From Balanoglossus misakiensis (taxonomy: Eukaryota; Hemichordata), in the NCBI GenBank assembly GCA_040954595.2, contig CM082596.2, positions 6,200,001 to 6,264,000 of the forward strand: a stretch of DNA of 64,000 nt, in the 5' to 3' direction. Positions within the stretch are counted from its first letter, which is position 1; each line of letters starts with the position of its first letter. This document shows positions 22,676 through 34,053 of this stretch, one piece after another. Position numbers and translations under genes: made by a program. The notes under the pieces were generated by a model. It worked only from the letters and a program-made list of their open reading frames with translations, ran no database searches and had not been told where the DNA came from.

Positions 22676-25600
22676 GACTTTATATAATCAATCACACGAT
22701 TTTTTTATTACCATAATTATTATCAATACAAAGATATGTACAAAAACTACCTTATTATCAAAACTTGAATTGTTATGGGGTGAGAGTTTCCACGACACTC
22801 GCTTGTGGTCCCGCTGCAGTTCTTCATCCAGTTTTCTCTCAAAACTATTCACAGACTCTGTCATTCGAAGTTTGGGTAATTCCCTGTAATAGTAACATAT
22901 GAATTGAACATCTAAGAAAAGCTGGAAATGGAAAAATTATTTCTGTCCCACACAATGTACATGAACATGTACTTGAGGATACCACATTAACAGAGCAAAA
23001 ACATTGCAAATTTTGTTTTTAGTACTGAAAATGTGTACCTTACAGTTTGACAGATATATAATGCAGAGGTCTGTCTTAACTGCAGTCGCAGTGAGAGCCA
23101 AGCTTTGACCTACCAGCACTCACAGCCTACACTCGTGCAAATCGATCAGCAGACTCACAAACATTCCACACAACTCCATAAAACATTACAGCCATTAGAA
23201 ATAGAATTAAGTACTACACAGAGCATTTATTGGTTTTTGCAATAACCAGTACAGTCGCTGCCCACCACCGAAGCCCCACAGTCATATCACTCATACAGAC
23301 ATGTTGACTCTGCCAATACATACTCTAATACTTTGATCACACTGAAGGACTCTCTGATATTCAGTACAATTGAGACTGTGAGCAAACTTTGCACAGTTCA
23401 AAACATGGATAAATCAATATCTGTATTTGTTTAATGCATTACCAAGGTAAGGGCAACCACTTAGCTGTTCAAGCCCATAATTGGAATTCAAGTCTCTCAG
23501 TGTACGTTGTCTAAACATGTTTTCCTTCGATATAACATAATGTACAAATACAAAGAGACAGACTGTCTGCCCAGGTCTCTCAACGATAATTACAGAATTA
23601 TATGCTTGTCTTATGTACACACACAGTTGTACATGTGTAAATGTCTGACTACAGCTGTCTGAGTATGGCTGGGTTAGCACTTCATGGGCTAACCCACAGG
23701 TCATGGGTTGGCCCGAAGCTAACCAGAAACAGCTTTTTGTCCTGTGCTGCATCACTGTGTAACTGACATCTCTCCATTGTTATCAATTGTTTCTTGGACC
23801 TGGGAATTGTTTGCCTTGATTTGATGCCATATTCCGCCCAACTTACCCCCGGAATCTGTATCTGTACTCTACATCGCTGGAGCTTGCCAGCGGCGCCAGA
23901 TGGGCACTCCTGAAGTTGGGCACCATTAAATTGCTGGCCCGGTGAAGTTGTGCTATCGTGTGTGGTGGCTGTAACATGTTTCTCCTGTGCCGCACATACT
24001 GTACGAGATGATTTGATCTGCGAATAATACACATGAGAGTTATAAATCACGTGTGATTTCAAAATTTATCCCTGTTTTGGGGTGGGGGGGGGGGGAACAT
24101 GAATTGATTTCTTTAAGATGAGATGAGCAGATTTCTTGAAGATGGTGGTTAGATTAGCAAATCACAAATATCTTTAGTTTTCAAACCGATTCAGGACAAT
24201 TCTAAACATGGTAAATCATAATGCACCGTAGATTAAAATATTTCTTTAGACAGTTACTTGCAGTTCCGTGTTTAGAGAAGCAGTTTAGACAAGAACGCCG
24301 TATCATGGACGAAGATCACCTTCAAAAATGTCCTTATCAGATCAGAAACATTCGAACATAATCCGTCTTTGTTTTGTGACGTTTGTCCACCCACAAATTA
24401 TCAGTCCATAAAACCAAGTTATGCCAGATTAATAGGTCTCCAAGTAGACAACTTAATCCTTCGCACATGACGGTATTTTTATCAGCGCCTGTACTTGCCA
24501 AAGTACAATATCGAACCTACTGTAAATCAATATAGCATGACCGCAGCTTCAACTTACAAATTTACACCAGGTTCTATCGACTATGAAATTAGGTTTTAAA
24601 ATGGTATAATTTGCACCGCAATGATACTAATAATTTTTAACAGTAACTGAATGAATCTTCTGATATACTTCGGACAACGATTTATTCTCCGTGACTACAT
24701 GAATACATGTACTTGTAAAAGACAGGAACGAATGTGTTTGTACATCCTCTTTCCGGGTCACTGGCAAATTTCAATCATGAAATATTCCTTCAGGCATAAA
24801 GACGCTGACCGCACAAGTACTACCAATATACATGTATGCCAGTTAACATAAACGTGCCCCTAGGGTCATCTGTATCAGCACGCCCCCCTGGTGTATTGAT
24901 TGTATTGATTTTTGTCTTGGCAAACAGACGCCACTCTTCAGTTCCAACCCACAGACCTGTGACAAATTGACTGAAGCTCAGGTACACTGGGGATGTGAAA
25001 TGTCCAGTACAGGAGATTTCATTTCAGCCTGAAATTTCATGGCAACTGTGCGTCACACTGCTTCTCCCTCTAAACCCTCAGGTGCAGTTTAACCTGCATT
25101 AGCGATAATGACTATGCCCCTGGGCAGGGAAATGGTGCGTCCAACCATGGTAACTGTGTTTATACATTCAGGAGTTCTTCTCTGAAAGTGGTAAACAAGT
25201 TTTAGTTGGGCTGATAACCACTCAAGATAGTGTTCAAATTGTCTTATAGTTGTATTAGGACATATTTGGTTTTGGAGGGATTGTCTGTCAGTTTAATAAG
25301 GAGATGAGAACTGCTAGAATATTCTAGAGACTCTCATACTGTCTCCTATTCGCAGGGGCATAACCCAATGTAAAGAGTTCACAGAATGGACTTTTATTAA
25401 CCACACAACCATGGTTTGAATCTTACCTTCTGGAATCGTCATCTATCTTGTAAAGCTCTTCCAACCTAAGTGTGGCTGGATTTACCATTGAGGTATTGCT
25501 GGCGGCCAAACTTGGCAGTCTGTAAGGTGTGAGTCCCGCACCAATTCTGTTGGTGATCTCCATCTCTTCTCTCTGATCCTCCTTGGAGGGCAGTATCGGT

Positions 25601-28600
25601 AGACTTTTACTGGTGGCAGCCCCCCTGCCCCTGTAGAACAGAGATATATAACAGTCAGAAAGTTTCTACTGGGAGCGAATGGACTGGTGATGTGTTGAGA
25701 TGAATGACTGGCTCTCTGAGTATCATAATGTGGTGTGGGAAATGTTTGTTATGGCATAGACAGCTTCTCCACTGTCCATGGTTATGGCTGGATTAACAAC
25801 AGTATAGGCAGGTGTTAAAAATTACAAGTAGGTGGCTGGTGCACAGCACATTCCAACTGCAGCAGGAGGGTGTTCGTTTGGGATGGGGGTAGTTTCTATG
25901 CAACAGACATTTTATATAAGTACATGCACAGTACATAGTAATGTTTGTCCACATTTTCAGCACATATGCTCAAAACACATTATACATACTCATGACATGC
26001 TCATTCCAATACATGCCAGCAATAAAAATGTGCACAATTGTGTTTATTTCACTGTTAAAAGAAAAAAGAAAATCCAATCCACTTAAATTACTGTGCCAAT
26101 AGAATTTTAATCATACATAACAGTATTAGTGCAGATAAATCCAGTGTTGTACAATTCAATGGTTTAGCAAAGGTGCATACCTGAACACTAGCTACTAAAA
26201 CATGCTTCTTAATCAAGGTATAGCGCTAAGCAAGCTAATACTGGATGCACAGTGTTTGTCATGCTACTGGGGGTTGCAATGGTAACTGTAATCAGAGTCA
26301 GGCCGGTTGTGGACACACACACATTTCAGGTTAAACACCTATACACATGTAGGCATGCAGTACGATACAGGGGATTGTGTGGGCCTCACTTAACATGCCA
26401 CTGCACGGATATATACAATACATTGAATGTGGTATTATTCCCATAGACGCTTTAGTCTAGGGTCAATCTCGCTACATTCATGTAACTGTCTACTGCCCTA
26501 TGCCATTATGCCATGGGTGAAGTGCTTTTGTAGTTTTCATATTAAACGGGCATGGGATGTAACGTTTCCTTGTAATTTTTTTAAATGAAACATTTTCAGT
26601 AATGCATTTCTTTAATTTTATATTGAGTAGGGGACGTTCAGAGCACCAATCTCAGTGCAATCGACTAGTGCACACGGAACTCAGTAAAGGAGAATTAAGT
26701 CATCCTTGGTTACTTGGCTATGAAGTCTTTATAATTCAGTGGTGCAATACTGAAGTGGCTGCAAGCAATCTATTAACAGGCAAGCTTAGCTCACGGAGGA
26801 AAGTTTAATTCCTTTCCATTCAGCATGAATTAGAAAGGTGATTTCCAGCACCAAAGAAAGGACCACTTGTGAGGTTTCTTGTGATGCAAATGCGGTCGAT
26901 GGCGAGGTATCGATTGATACTGTGTGGTTCTATCGGCATGCTTTTGTCTCGGCCGTGTATAGCAACCCTGAAGTATGCGTGGAACAGTCTACTTGTAACA
27001 CCTGACGTGGCAGGTTTCCAGACTGCACCATTGTTTGCGGGGTGAGATGGCAATCTGATGGTCGCGGTGTTGCGTGCGTCCATGGCTTTTAAATTCACGC
27101 CAGAATCAAGTATTGATTTTATGCGTTGTTTGTTAAGTACAATGAGGAAGTCATGGTAAAATTTCCATGAAATGAACAAGTGCAAATATCCTTTGCAACC
27201 TACCTAACAATTAAATTAACAATAATAATGTCCATCTATTAAAACTTTTAGTATGATTATTGGAAGGATTTCCCCTCAATGGGAAAGTTTGATTTGATAG
27301 CGATACATGAATCAAAATCTAGACTTATCCAACGGCAAGACAATATTTAACCCTTTCACCCCCAGTTCCCTCTTCAGAGGTCCAACCCTACCATAGAAAA
27401 CAATGGGTTTGGACCGAACCATGGTGGTGAAAGGGTTAAAAGTGTGACAGTTTGAGCAGTACATGCTGTGCATTGCACACACATGACACAAGGCTAAAGA
27501 CATTAAGCATGCTGTAAGTCTGATACCTTAAGTGGTTAGTCTCCGACGGAACAGGAAATGTCACACTGTAGGTGAAATAGAGTCAATGAGAAAAAGACAT
27601 GAAATGAGAACTGTTAGTGACAAAACAATCCACAACAAAACACACTACAAGTTTACGAACAAACAATGAATGTTTAAAGTGCATGCATTCGTTTTAAAAG
27701 GTGAAAAATTTATGCAGAAGACAATAAAATGTATACTTTGATGCTAAGGGACAGTGAACATGGATGTTTAACTATTTAGGTAGGACGTGTGAGAATACAG
27801 ATGTTTGGAGACAGAGAATTTAAATAAGATATAATTAATCCTTATTTTTGTCTTAAAAATAATTTACTTCCGGTATTTGACAAAATACATCCTAAAGTGC
27901 CAGGTGTAATTTATTTGGAAGTCAATTTCTTACATTACAAGGAGAATGTTCCAAATTTTCAAATCTAAATGCAATAAATTAATTGCTATAGGATATGTGT
28001 CTTGAAGGGTGAGGTGGGATGGGGGGGGGGGGGGGTACAAAATACACAACAAATTACAGTGACCTGACCAGTCAGCTCTGCATAGTGATGATTGAGGTGC
28101 ACACGAAAACAGGGCATTCTGCCTGTGAATGCATGCATCTGTACAGCTGGTGTACACATGGTGAAAGTTCTACCTGTGCGGATTGTGAGAAACCAGACAC
28201 CTGTGAAACACTGAGGAAAACAGACCATTTAGGGGGATGACATGTACCTTCACAGGCAGTCAATATGCATGTACTGTCAAAGTTTTTCTGAAATTATTAA
28301 TCATTGGTAACGATAATGTCACTGAGATATTATGCATGCGTTTTCATGCTCTGCGGTTGGTTTAGTCAAATTCACTTCAATTCAATGATTGACATACCCA
28401 TCAACTTTCACTACATGTGTACACTGCTGTATCAGCTTTTTAAAAACTAAAAATCAAGCTGTGGCCTTTGGTGGACAACTGAGTCCCTCCACAGTGTACC
28501 TTTTCACTGGTTTCCTTGGGTGGACTTGAATATCGACATGAATTGGAGGAAATCTGTTAGAAAATGAACAACAGCAATGAGAGAAGTATACAGTACATGA

Positions 28601-30660
28601 AAACAGTGTTACAACCTTTACACCTTAAAGAAAGTGAGAGAATGTGGGTGTAACCCAGCCCCAGTAACCAATTCTTGCAAGGGGTAATGATCACACATTG
28701 TACGTGTAGATGTATGGCAGTGTAATGTACATGTATGTGCACACATAGGTTAATTTCATACTCAACACAGTATGCTGTGTTGGCGCACAATTTTGGACCC
28801 GTGCCATGTACAACGCACCTGAGGGCAATGAAAAACTGCACTCAGACGTGAGACAAGGAACAATACAATGGTCAGCAATGTAAAGTAGCTGATAAATAAT
28901 TACAATATCAAATACTGGGGACCTTTTAATGTCAATTTGTACCTAATTTATTATGTAAACCCAGCTGAATTACTCACTAGATACATAAATCATTCAGGGA
29001 ATGCGTCTGAACATTTAAAATTCATGAATCCAGTGGTCGGGACAAAAAACCATGTATCTGGGGAACTGTCCACACATATGTGTTGAATTTCACATGGACA
29101 TAGATCGTCATGTGCACTGAAGACCTGATGATTGTCTGTAGTCAATAAAACTGGTAGTTAGTGTATGTTATTGGGACACTTAAAAATATCCCTGTGCACA
29201 CAATGAAGTGATTCGAGTGTTGACGGCTGAAAGGACACCATGGTAGAGGGCGATTGTTGTTGTAGACAAAGGGCTTTTAGAGATTCAAAGGGAGTCCAGG
29301 ATACTTTACAGGATGATGCATTGGGTATCGAAGGTTATGCCCCGACTGTATTGCAAATATGGCCCCCACGTAAATGGGTAAACATCCTAACCCTGTTTGC
29401 ATTTATGGTAACATTCTAATCTTTGCGCTAGTAGCATATTTCAATTATTCAAAATGTTCTACCATCTTCTGCAGATATAATACACTTTTCCATTTTCCTG
29501 ACCCCTTTCAGGTTGACCAGTTCACTACTTATATATAGCCACAATTTGGACAGATTGAGTATCACGTTGTACAATTTTCTCTTTGTCCGAAAAATCCAAT
29601 ATTCACAATTCAAAACCCTTCTAAGCTGAATTCAAATATATGTCTACCAATGCTCAAATAGAATTTCCTGCTAAATGGCCATCCTGGATGTCACACCACC
29701 TCCCTCCCCAGCCCGACCAAGAACGTAATCTCTCTCCTGTGCTCTCATGATTAAACCACTTCACAACCAGGATGTAGTTTATGTAACGAATGATAAAATG
29801 AACAAGTACCGGTATAGTTGTTTGCTGGATATCACCATTTTGTGGTTACAATCAAAATACAAATGAATCTAATATTAACTGTTTGGTGACAGTCTCAGCA
29901 TGATCGAAGGGAAAATGTTGAAGAAAATAAGCGTACAGAAAAAAAAAAAACGTGTCGATTTCTGTCTCTTTGACATACCCCTGTAAATTTTATGGCCGAT
30001 ATAAACATTATGATGATGTCTCTTACAATAACATTGGCAGTTTAGACATTTCGCCGGCATTTTTGGACCAGGGCTTTCAAATGACTGTACTGAACTTGTA
30101 ACAATGTAACAAAAACTGCTTGAAATGTACATTTCATGGGAAAATTGCTCTGTCGGTTCCCATGATTATTGTGTCCCTGTAGGCCCACTAACTGTGAGAA
30201 GAAATGTTGTGTTAAAAATGGAAATAAGGGTTTCTGAGCCTATATTTCGTAGTGTTTTGACGACAAAGTCGGGTTTCGCAAAACAACAGGCGTTGATATC
30301 GCTGATCAGCCGGTTGCGACAGCAGAAAACCGATCCTGTTCATATCGGATCGCGGATACAGACATCGATACCTCGTTGATTTCGGTTAATGGGAACAGGT
30401 TTTGTTCGACTTGATCGAAGCGATCCGTTTTGAATACCCGTGTGACTGTCGGGACTTTATTTGGAGAACGATTCCCAGCTTTCTAAAACGCAGTTTCCGA
30501 GCGTATCAACCGGGAACGATGAAAGAGACGAGGCAGGTGATCACGAGTCGAGCTGATTACAGCGCATCGCATCGGGCCAACGGCGGCGCGTCAACATATG
30601 TACCCCGGTATCTTACCTGCTTTCACGTCGCAGTTCTAAAGACGACGTGGACTTCGGCAT
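22420..30660 (-). CDS. Six-exon gene for a 194-residue protein with two RVxF motifs, function unknown
   Basis: The exons, in - strand order, are 30660-30617, 28553-28500, 27565-27527, 25630-25427, 22883-22751 and 22530-22420 (44, 54, 39, 204, 133 and 111 nt). All have GT-AG borders, mostly strong, for example CAGGTAAGA, AAAAGGTACAC and TCTACTGCAGG. Phases agree at every junction, and the sum is 585 nt from ATG to TAG. The protein begins MPKSTSSLELRRESR, is basic/polar and mostly disordered, with a charged helical stretch at ~99-140 (LRLEELYKIDDD; SFERKLDEELQRDHK). KSVTF (32-36) and KRVSW (141-145) both fit the RVxF docking motif for protein phosphatase 1, so a PP1 regulator is a hypothesis; RVxF is a weak motif. 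There is no signal peptide, membrane segment or named family. The gene converges with the LRR-caspase gene. Confidence 0.75.
22641..22674. repeat. (ATC)n trinucleotide repeat
   Basis: About eleven perfect units, inside the last intron of the - strand gene. Confidence 0.9.
26820..27185 (-). other. GC-richer open stretch in an intron; possible alternative exon
   Basis: This lies inside the intron between the 39-nt and 204-nt exons of the - strand gene. A - strand frame is open for over 110 codons, with an internal ATG in good context (GCCATGG; MDARNTATIRLPSHPANNG) and composition richer in CpG than the flanks. I could not find a donor in the phase needed to join the next exon, so it is either an alternative start exon with an unseen junction or a non-coding conserved element. 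Confidence 0.25.
27346..27440. repeat. 90-bp MITE-like element, copy A
   Basis: Terminal inverted repeats TTTAACCCTTTCACC and GGTGAAAGGGTTAAA bound this 95-bp unit. Its reverse complement aligns over its whole length to 46701-46792. It lies in an intron of the - strand gene. Confidence 0.75.
28021..28035. repeat. Poly-G tract, 15 bp
   Basis: An uninterrupted run of 15 G, with one more GGG-rich stretch just upstream. Confidence 0.85.
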
Positions 30661-30830
30661 GATGACAGCTATCCGGGCGGCCAAAACATCTCAGAAATTA
30701 TACCTTTAAACCAAATGAATCTACGTTAACCAAGCGATCGCCGTCTTCTTGCTTTAAACTTCCGCCATATTGGTCGTCACGTATCGCTATGTGTGTTTAT
30801 GTGTGTAAGCCGAGTGGGGTCACGTGACAG
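30241..30830 (-). promoter_or_regulatory. CpG-rich promoter of the - strand gene with CLEAR/E-box and ETS/YY1/CCAAT cluster
   Basis: CpG density rises at about 30240-30770. ACTTCCGCCATATTGG at 30758-30773 combines, on the - strand, a CCAAT box, a YY1-like ATGGCGG and an ETS GCGGAAGT; this block often marks the start site of housekeeping genes. About 50 bp upstream, 30819-30828 is GTCACGTGAC, the perfect palindromic E-box of USF/MiT-TFE (CLEAR) factors. Transcription would start near 30770, leaving about 110 nt of 5' UTR with two very short upstream ATG frames before the ATG at 30660. Confidence 0.55.
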
Positions 30831-31298
30831 ACAATAACAATACGCCGTGATAAATTTTTAATAAAGCGTGTCTTGGAAACTCTAAAAACACCTGCATATA
30901 AACACTCTGGTGAAAAAAGTAGAACTGGTACCACACTGTCTTATATAACAAATATGTATCTTTGAAACATTGCCCAACAGTCACTTCACAAAAATTAACA
31001 CAAGTTCGACAACTTCACCATGTTCATTTCACATGTGCCTGTGAAATAGTTTGTTTAGGGATAGGTCTGTTTCCCCATTAATATTAATAAAATTAGTCAT
31101 GTAACATTTAAATATTTTCTTTACGTTATGTTTGTGTTATGAAATGACCACGATTTATTGACAGCAAAATAAAACGAAGATGTGATGACGATGGTATTAC
31201 TTGAATTGAACTTTGAAATTGAACATAAAAACAAATTCTCTGGATTGTTTTTGCTGTCGCTGGCGGCGTGCTGCGCATATCCCGATTGGCCGCACATG

Positions 31299-31439
31299 GA
31301 CTTATTTTTCCCGTCTCTCTCTGCAAATTATCCGCGACAGCAAGTATATTCTCACACGTACAATTCCCACTTCTTGTCGCCTTCCATGCTTCGCGTCACC
31401 GAAGTGTACAACCGAGAACGCTCTGGCGACTGGAGTAGG
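31299..31439 (+). CDS. Possible start exon of a small spliced protein
   Basis: This is a CpG-rich + frame starting MDLFFPSLSANYPRQQVYSH and ending RERSGDWS plus two bases at GAGTAG|GTAATG. Those two bases plus the first G of exon 31803-31896 restore a codon (R), so the phase fits. The frame is also open further upstream. An inverted CCAAT box (GATTGG) lies in it at about 31283. The alternative reading is that this is 5' UTR of the ORF at 31442. Confidence 0.3.
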
Positions 31440-31441
31440 TA

Positions 31442-31591
31442 ATGACTCCGTGGAAGAAAGACCACGATCAAAAGTCGATTGAACGCTTTATCGACAACGC
31501 CGAAAAAATCGATGAGATAAACAAAAAAGCCGACAGCGCCAAAGAAGAAAACTGTTACTTAAGTTATAGATACTGCAAGTTCCCACTATGA
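31442..31591 (+). CDS. Short ORF with coding-like, charged helical composition
   Basis: The ATG opens 49 codons beginning MTPWKKDHDQKSIERFIDNA and continuing with EKIDEINKKADSAKEEN, then Cys/Tyr residues and a TGA. The Lys/Glu/Asp/Ile pattern looks like a real coiled or helical N-terminus. A weak donor after the codon for residue 40 (TTAA|GTTATA) would leave one base, the phase needed to join the exon at 32159-32331. No family is recognised. Confidence 0.3.
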   Translation: MTPWKKDHDQKSIERFIDNAEKIDEINKKADSAKEENCYLSYRYCKFPL

Positions 31592-31802
31592 ACTGGGAAT
31601 TGATTATCAATTACAGAGAAAAGGCTGATCGATTTTTTTGTATTATACTACTAATCCGCCGAAATCTAATTTACTTGGGTAAACTAGTACTCTCCACGTC
31701 CATGGTTAGCTTGGTAGAGGTCGTTTCTCCCATATCATACTAGATCCCGAAGCATTTTTCATTAAAGGCTCGTCAAAATGATTTTTTTGTTCGATTCTAC
31801 AG

Positions 31803-31896
31803 GTGGAAGGTTATATTAAAAGGCCGTACTGGATATTTGCGTGAACTTCATTCCTATTTTGAACTTGAAGTGACGCGGGAGCATGCTTGCGTTTCG
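31803..31896 (+). CDS. Well-spliced internal exon, 31 codons
   Basis: The acceptor TTCGATTCTACAG and donor TTTCG|GTACGT are strong. Only one of three frames is open across it: WKVILKGRTGYLRELHSYFE, then LEVTREHACVS. It needs two bases from the exon before (supplied by 31299-31439) and ends in phase 0. The alternating hydrophobic pattern suggests beta strands. No family is recognised. Confidence 0.5.
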
Positions 31897-31927
31897 GTAC
31901 GTATTGTCTTGATTTGAAGGGGGAAAA

Positions 31928-31949
31928 GATGATGATGATGATGATGATC

Positions 31950-32019
<70 letters not shown>
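31928..32019. repeat. (GAT)n trinucleotide repeat, about 90 bp
   Basis: About thirty GAT/ATG units with one ATCG interruption, in the putative intron between 31896 and 32159. It is the same repeat type as at 3688. Confidence 0.95.
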
Positions 32020-32021
<2 letters not shown>

Positions 32022-32158
32022 AACGAAAATTAAAAGGCAGCCCCTATGTTAACTGATTAGTCAAGTAAATAGCTTTTCAGAAACTCAATGAATAGCACAT
32101 ATGGGTGTGGCCCAATGCATAACATAATGCATCTCTACCATATTCGATAATTTTCCAG

Positions 32159-32331
32159 GTGATGGACGTATCTACGGGACGTACCAAGGAAAACAGACGA
32201 AACGTTTTGTATACAATTACCATGGACAACCACTAGCTACCGATGTCACAAGACAACTGCCGTGGATCACAGTTCATCTGAGGAAACGACTGGCTTCACT
32301 TGTACATCTACGGAGGTGGAAAAAAGTGTCG
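32159..32331 (+). CDS. Well-spliced exon open in two frames
   Basis: The acceptor GATAATTTTCCAG and donor GTGTCG|GTAGGC bound 173 nt. Starting at its third base, a 57-codon frame is open throughout (DGRIYGTYQGKQTKRFVYNY ... WITVHLRKRL ... RRWKKVS). Starting at its first base, another frame continues exactly in phase from exon 31803-31896 (VMDVSTGRTKENRRNVLYTI) and stops at TAG 32234-32236. The first frame ends in phase 0, as the exon at 33107 requires. Both look protein-like; I cannot decide which is used. Confidence 0.5.
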
Positions 32332-33106
32332 GTAGGCGTACGTAGTATTTCTCTGAAGTTAAAATGCTTACCTCCTTGTCGTCTAACAGAGAGCTATGCG
32401 ACATTTCAGGTTCACCGAATTTAGCGCGTTGCTAACATGGCAAAGTCTATCAGTGCTCAGAACTAATAATTTTTATGGCTTAATCAATATATTGTGGGGC
32501 GCCGTGGATTATTTTAGTGGGAAAACAGGGAATCACTGAAACAAACTTCTGGCAACCGGAAAATGTTGAAATATACGGACAATTCACCGTCATGAGATAA
32601 AAGCTAGGTACAAAAGTTCATGGATTTGCACTTTTGGGGGGAATAGTGCGTACTGCACGCAGACTCGCAATCAGCAAAACCGTGGTGCGTTTTTTGGACT
32701 TCTGGTAATCCGTTATAAGTTAGGCCTATACGCCATTCTGAAGACAGCGCTGCGGTGACAAGTCGAGTCTGAAATATGAATTGAAGACACGAAGTTGACA
32801 TAACTAGGCCTCGTGAAATTTTTTTTTCCAAAGACAGGTAAGATGCTTTCAGTCTATTTTTTTGATGAGTTGTCACTTCTTAAGTCCATGAATAGGAGAA
32901 ACGTTTGAATAAAACCACTTTTTCGGAATATTTTGAATTAAATACTCACGCGAACCCCAGTGCTCTTTCTTATTTTATAAAAACAAAATCCTGTCTTCCA
33001 ACAAGAGTTGAAGAGAGAGGTTACCACACCGAGATGGAGATCGTTATTGTTAGCAATAGCGCCACCATCCAAACACAATCAAAATATCTTTGTTTTTTTT
33101 CACCAG

Positions 33107-33212
33107 CAAGGACGTTACATGTACATGCCCCATGGCCCACTGGCAGTCACCAATGGAGGTGGAGATCCAGTCAGGCGCAGATTTTCACTTGGGTGGCCGA
33201 GCAAAAAGATAC
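33107..33212 (+). CDS. Well-spliced internal exon, frame uncertain
   Basis: A T-rich tract with CACCAG precedes it, and the donor AGATAC|GTGAGT is strong. All three frames are open. The frame in phase with 32159-32331 reads QGRYMYMPHGPLAVTNGGGD, then RRRFSLGWPSKKI, and leaves one base, the phase of the kinase-type exon at 34972. Another frame reads KDVTCTCPMAHWQSPMEVEI and ends in phase 0, fitting a terminal exon at 33821. This exon may therefore belong to a short gene of its own or be an alternative 5' exon of the next gene. Confidence 0.45.
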
Positions 33213-33820
33213 GTGAGTATATGCCAATCAGAGTTGGGTGGTTTTGGTGTTTGAGAGGATGGAAGACTTTGACACGCCCTTTTGATCATGTATGGGTGAT
33301 GACGTTTAGATTTGTACGGTAGAGCAGTGATTCAAGAAATATTTTATGTACGGCAACCTTGTGTCGAGGTTAATGGGGAAACGCACGCTGTTAACGAAAT
33401 ATGGGCGTAACAAAAATAAAACGAACAGAATCGTTATAACCTTGGGGCGTTTTGAGCAACTTGCATTGGGCCAGTAATCAAAATCAAAGCATCGTGTGTC
33501 CTTCAACGTTACAGATACGCAATAAACATTGCATAAACGATAAATGGATGAACGTAAGCACTTCCCGTTTGGGTGGATTATTTATTTATTTGTGCAGGCA
33601 ATCATTAAGATAAGATTGTCGCTTGCTATAAATATTTACATTCCATGTTATTTCCCTGAGAGCGTTAACGTTTTACGTGAAGGAGATATCAACTTTACTT
33701 TTGAAATACTTTCACCGCATTACGAGAAACGTTTACAAAAGGCTTGCGTGTGACTTGCTTGCTAGCAGTGTTTTTTTTTTCAAGAACAATGCCAAACTAA
33801 ATAGTTGCGCTTTTTTGCAG

Positions 33821-33883
33821 AATTTCTCAAACAAAGTGGACTGGACTGAACTCAACTGGAGCGGAAAGAAATCGATTTTGTGA
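33821..33883 (+). CDS. Possible terminal exon, 20 codons
   Basis: The acceptor CGCTTTTTTGCAG is followed by a phase-0 frame NFSNKVDWTELNWSGKKSIL ending in TGA. No AATAAA is seen before the next gene's promoter, which starts only about 35 bp further on, and this weakens the call. Confidence 0.3.
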   Translation, partial: NFSNKVDWTELNWSGKKSIL

Positions 33884-33916
33884 CGTAATGCCACAAACTT
33901 TTCCTTATTTACATGA

Positions 33917-33942
33917 ATTATGCTAATGAGGAAGATGGCGCC
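33917..33942 (+). promoter_or_regulatory. Octamer-like plus YY1/ETS initiator motif upstream of the kinase-type gene
   Basis: ATTATGCTAATGAG at 33917-33930 contains an octamer variant (ATGCTAAT). It is followed directly by GGAAGATGGCGCC, a YY1/ETS-type initiator. The start codon lies 112 bp further on, and a 14-codon upstream frame begins inside the YY1 motif. CpG content rises from about 33930 to 34560. Confidence 0.45.
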
Positions 33943-34053
33943 CTCGATTCAAACGGGAACTTTATCGCAGTGTTGACAGTCCGTGTTCATGTTCTCTGGA
34001 CTTTTACCGTGGAAACTATTTATCGTCGACTGTGGAGCGATCGGAGGAGAGAT

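Noticed and set aside
28221-28300. Candidate 40-nt - strand exon (AATTTCAG ... TGTGAAG|GTACAT)
   Set aside because: It has reasonable splice sites, but in the required phase it holds a TGA. The exons on each side join without it.
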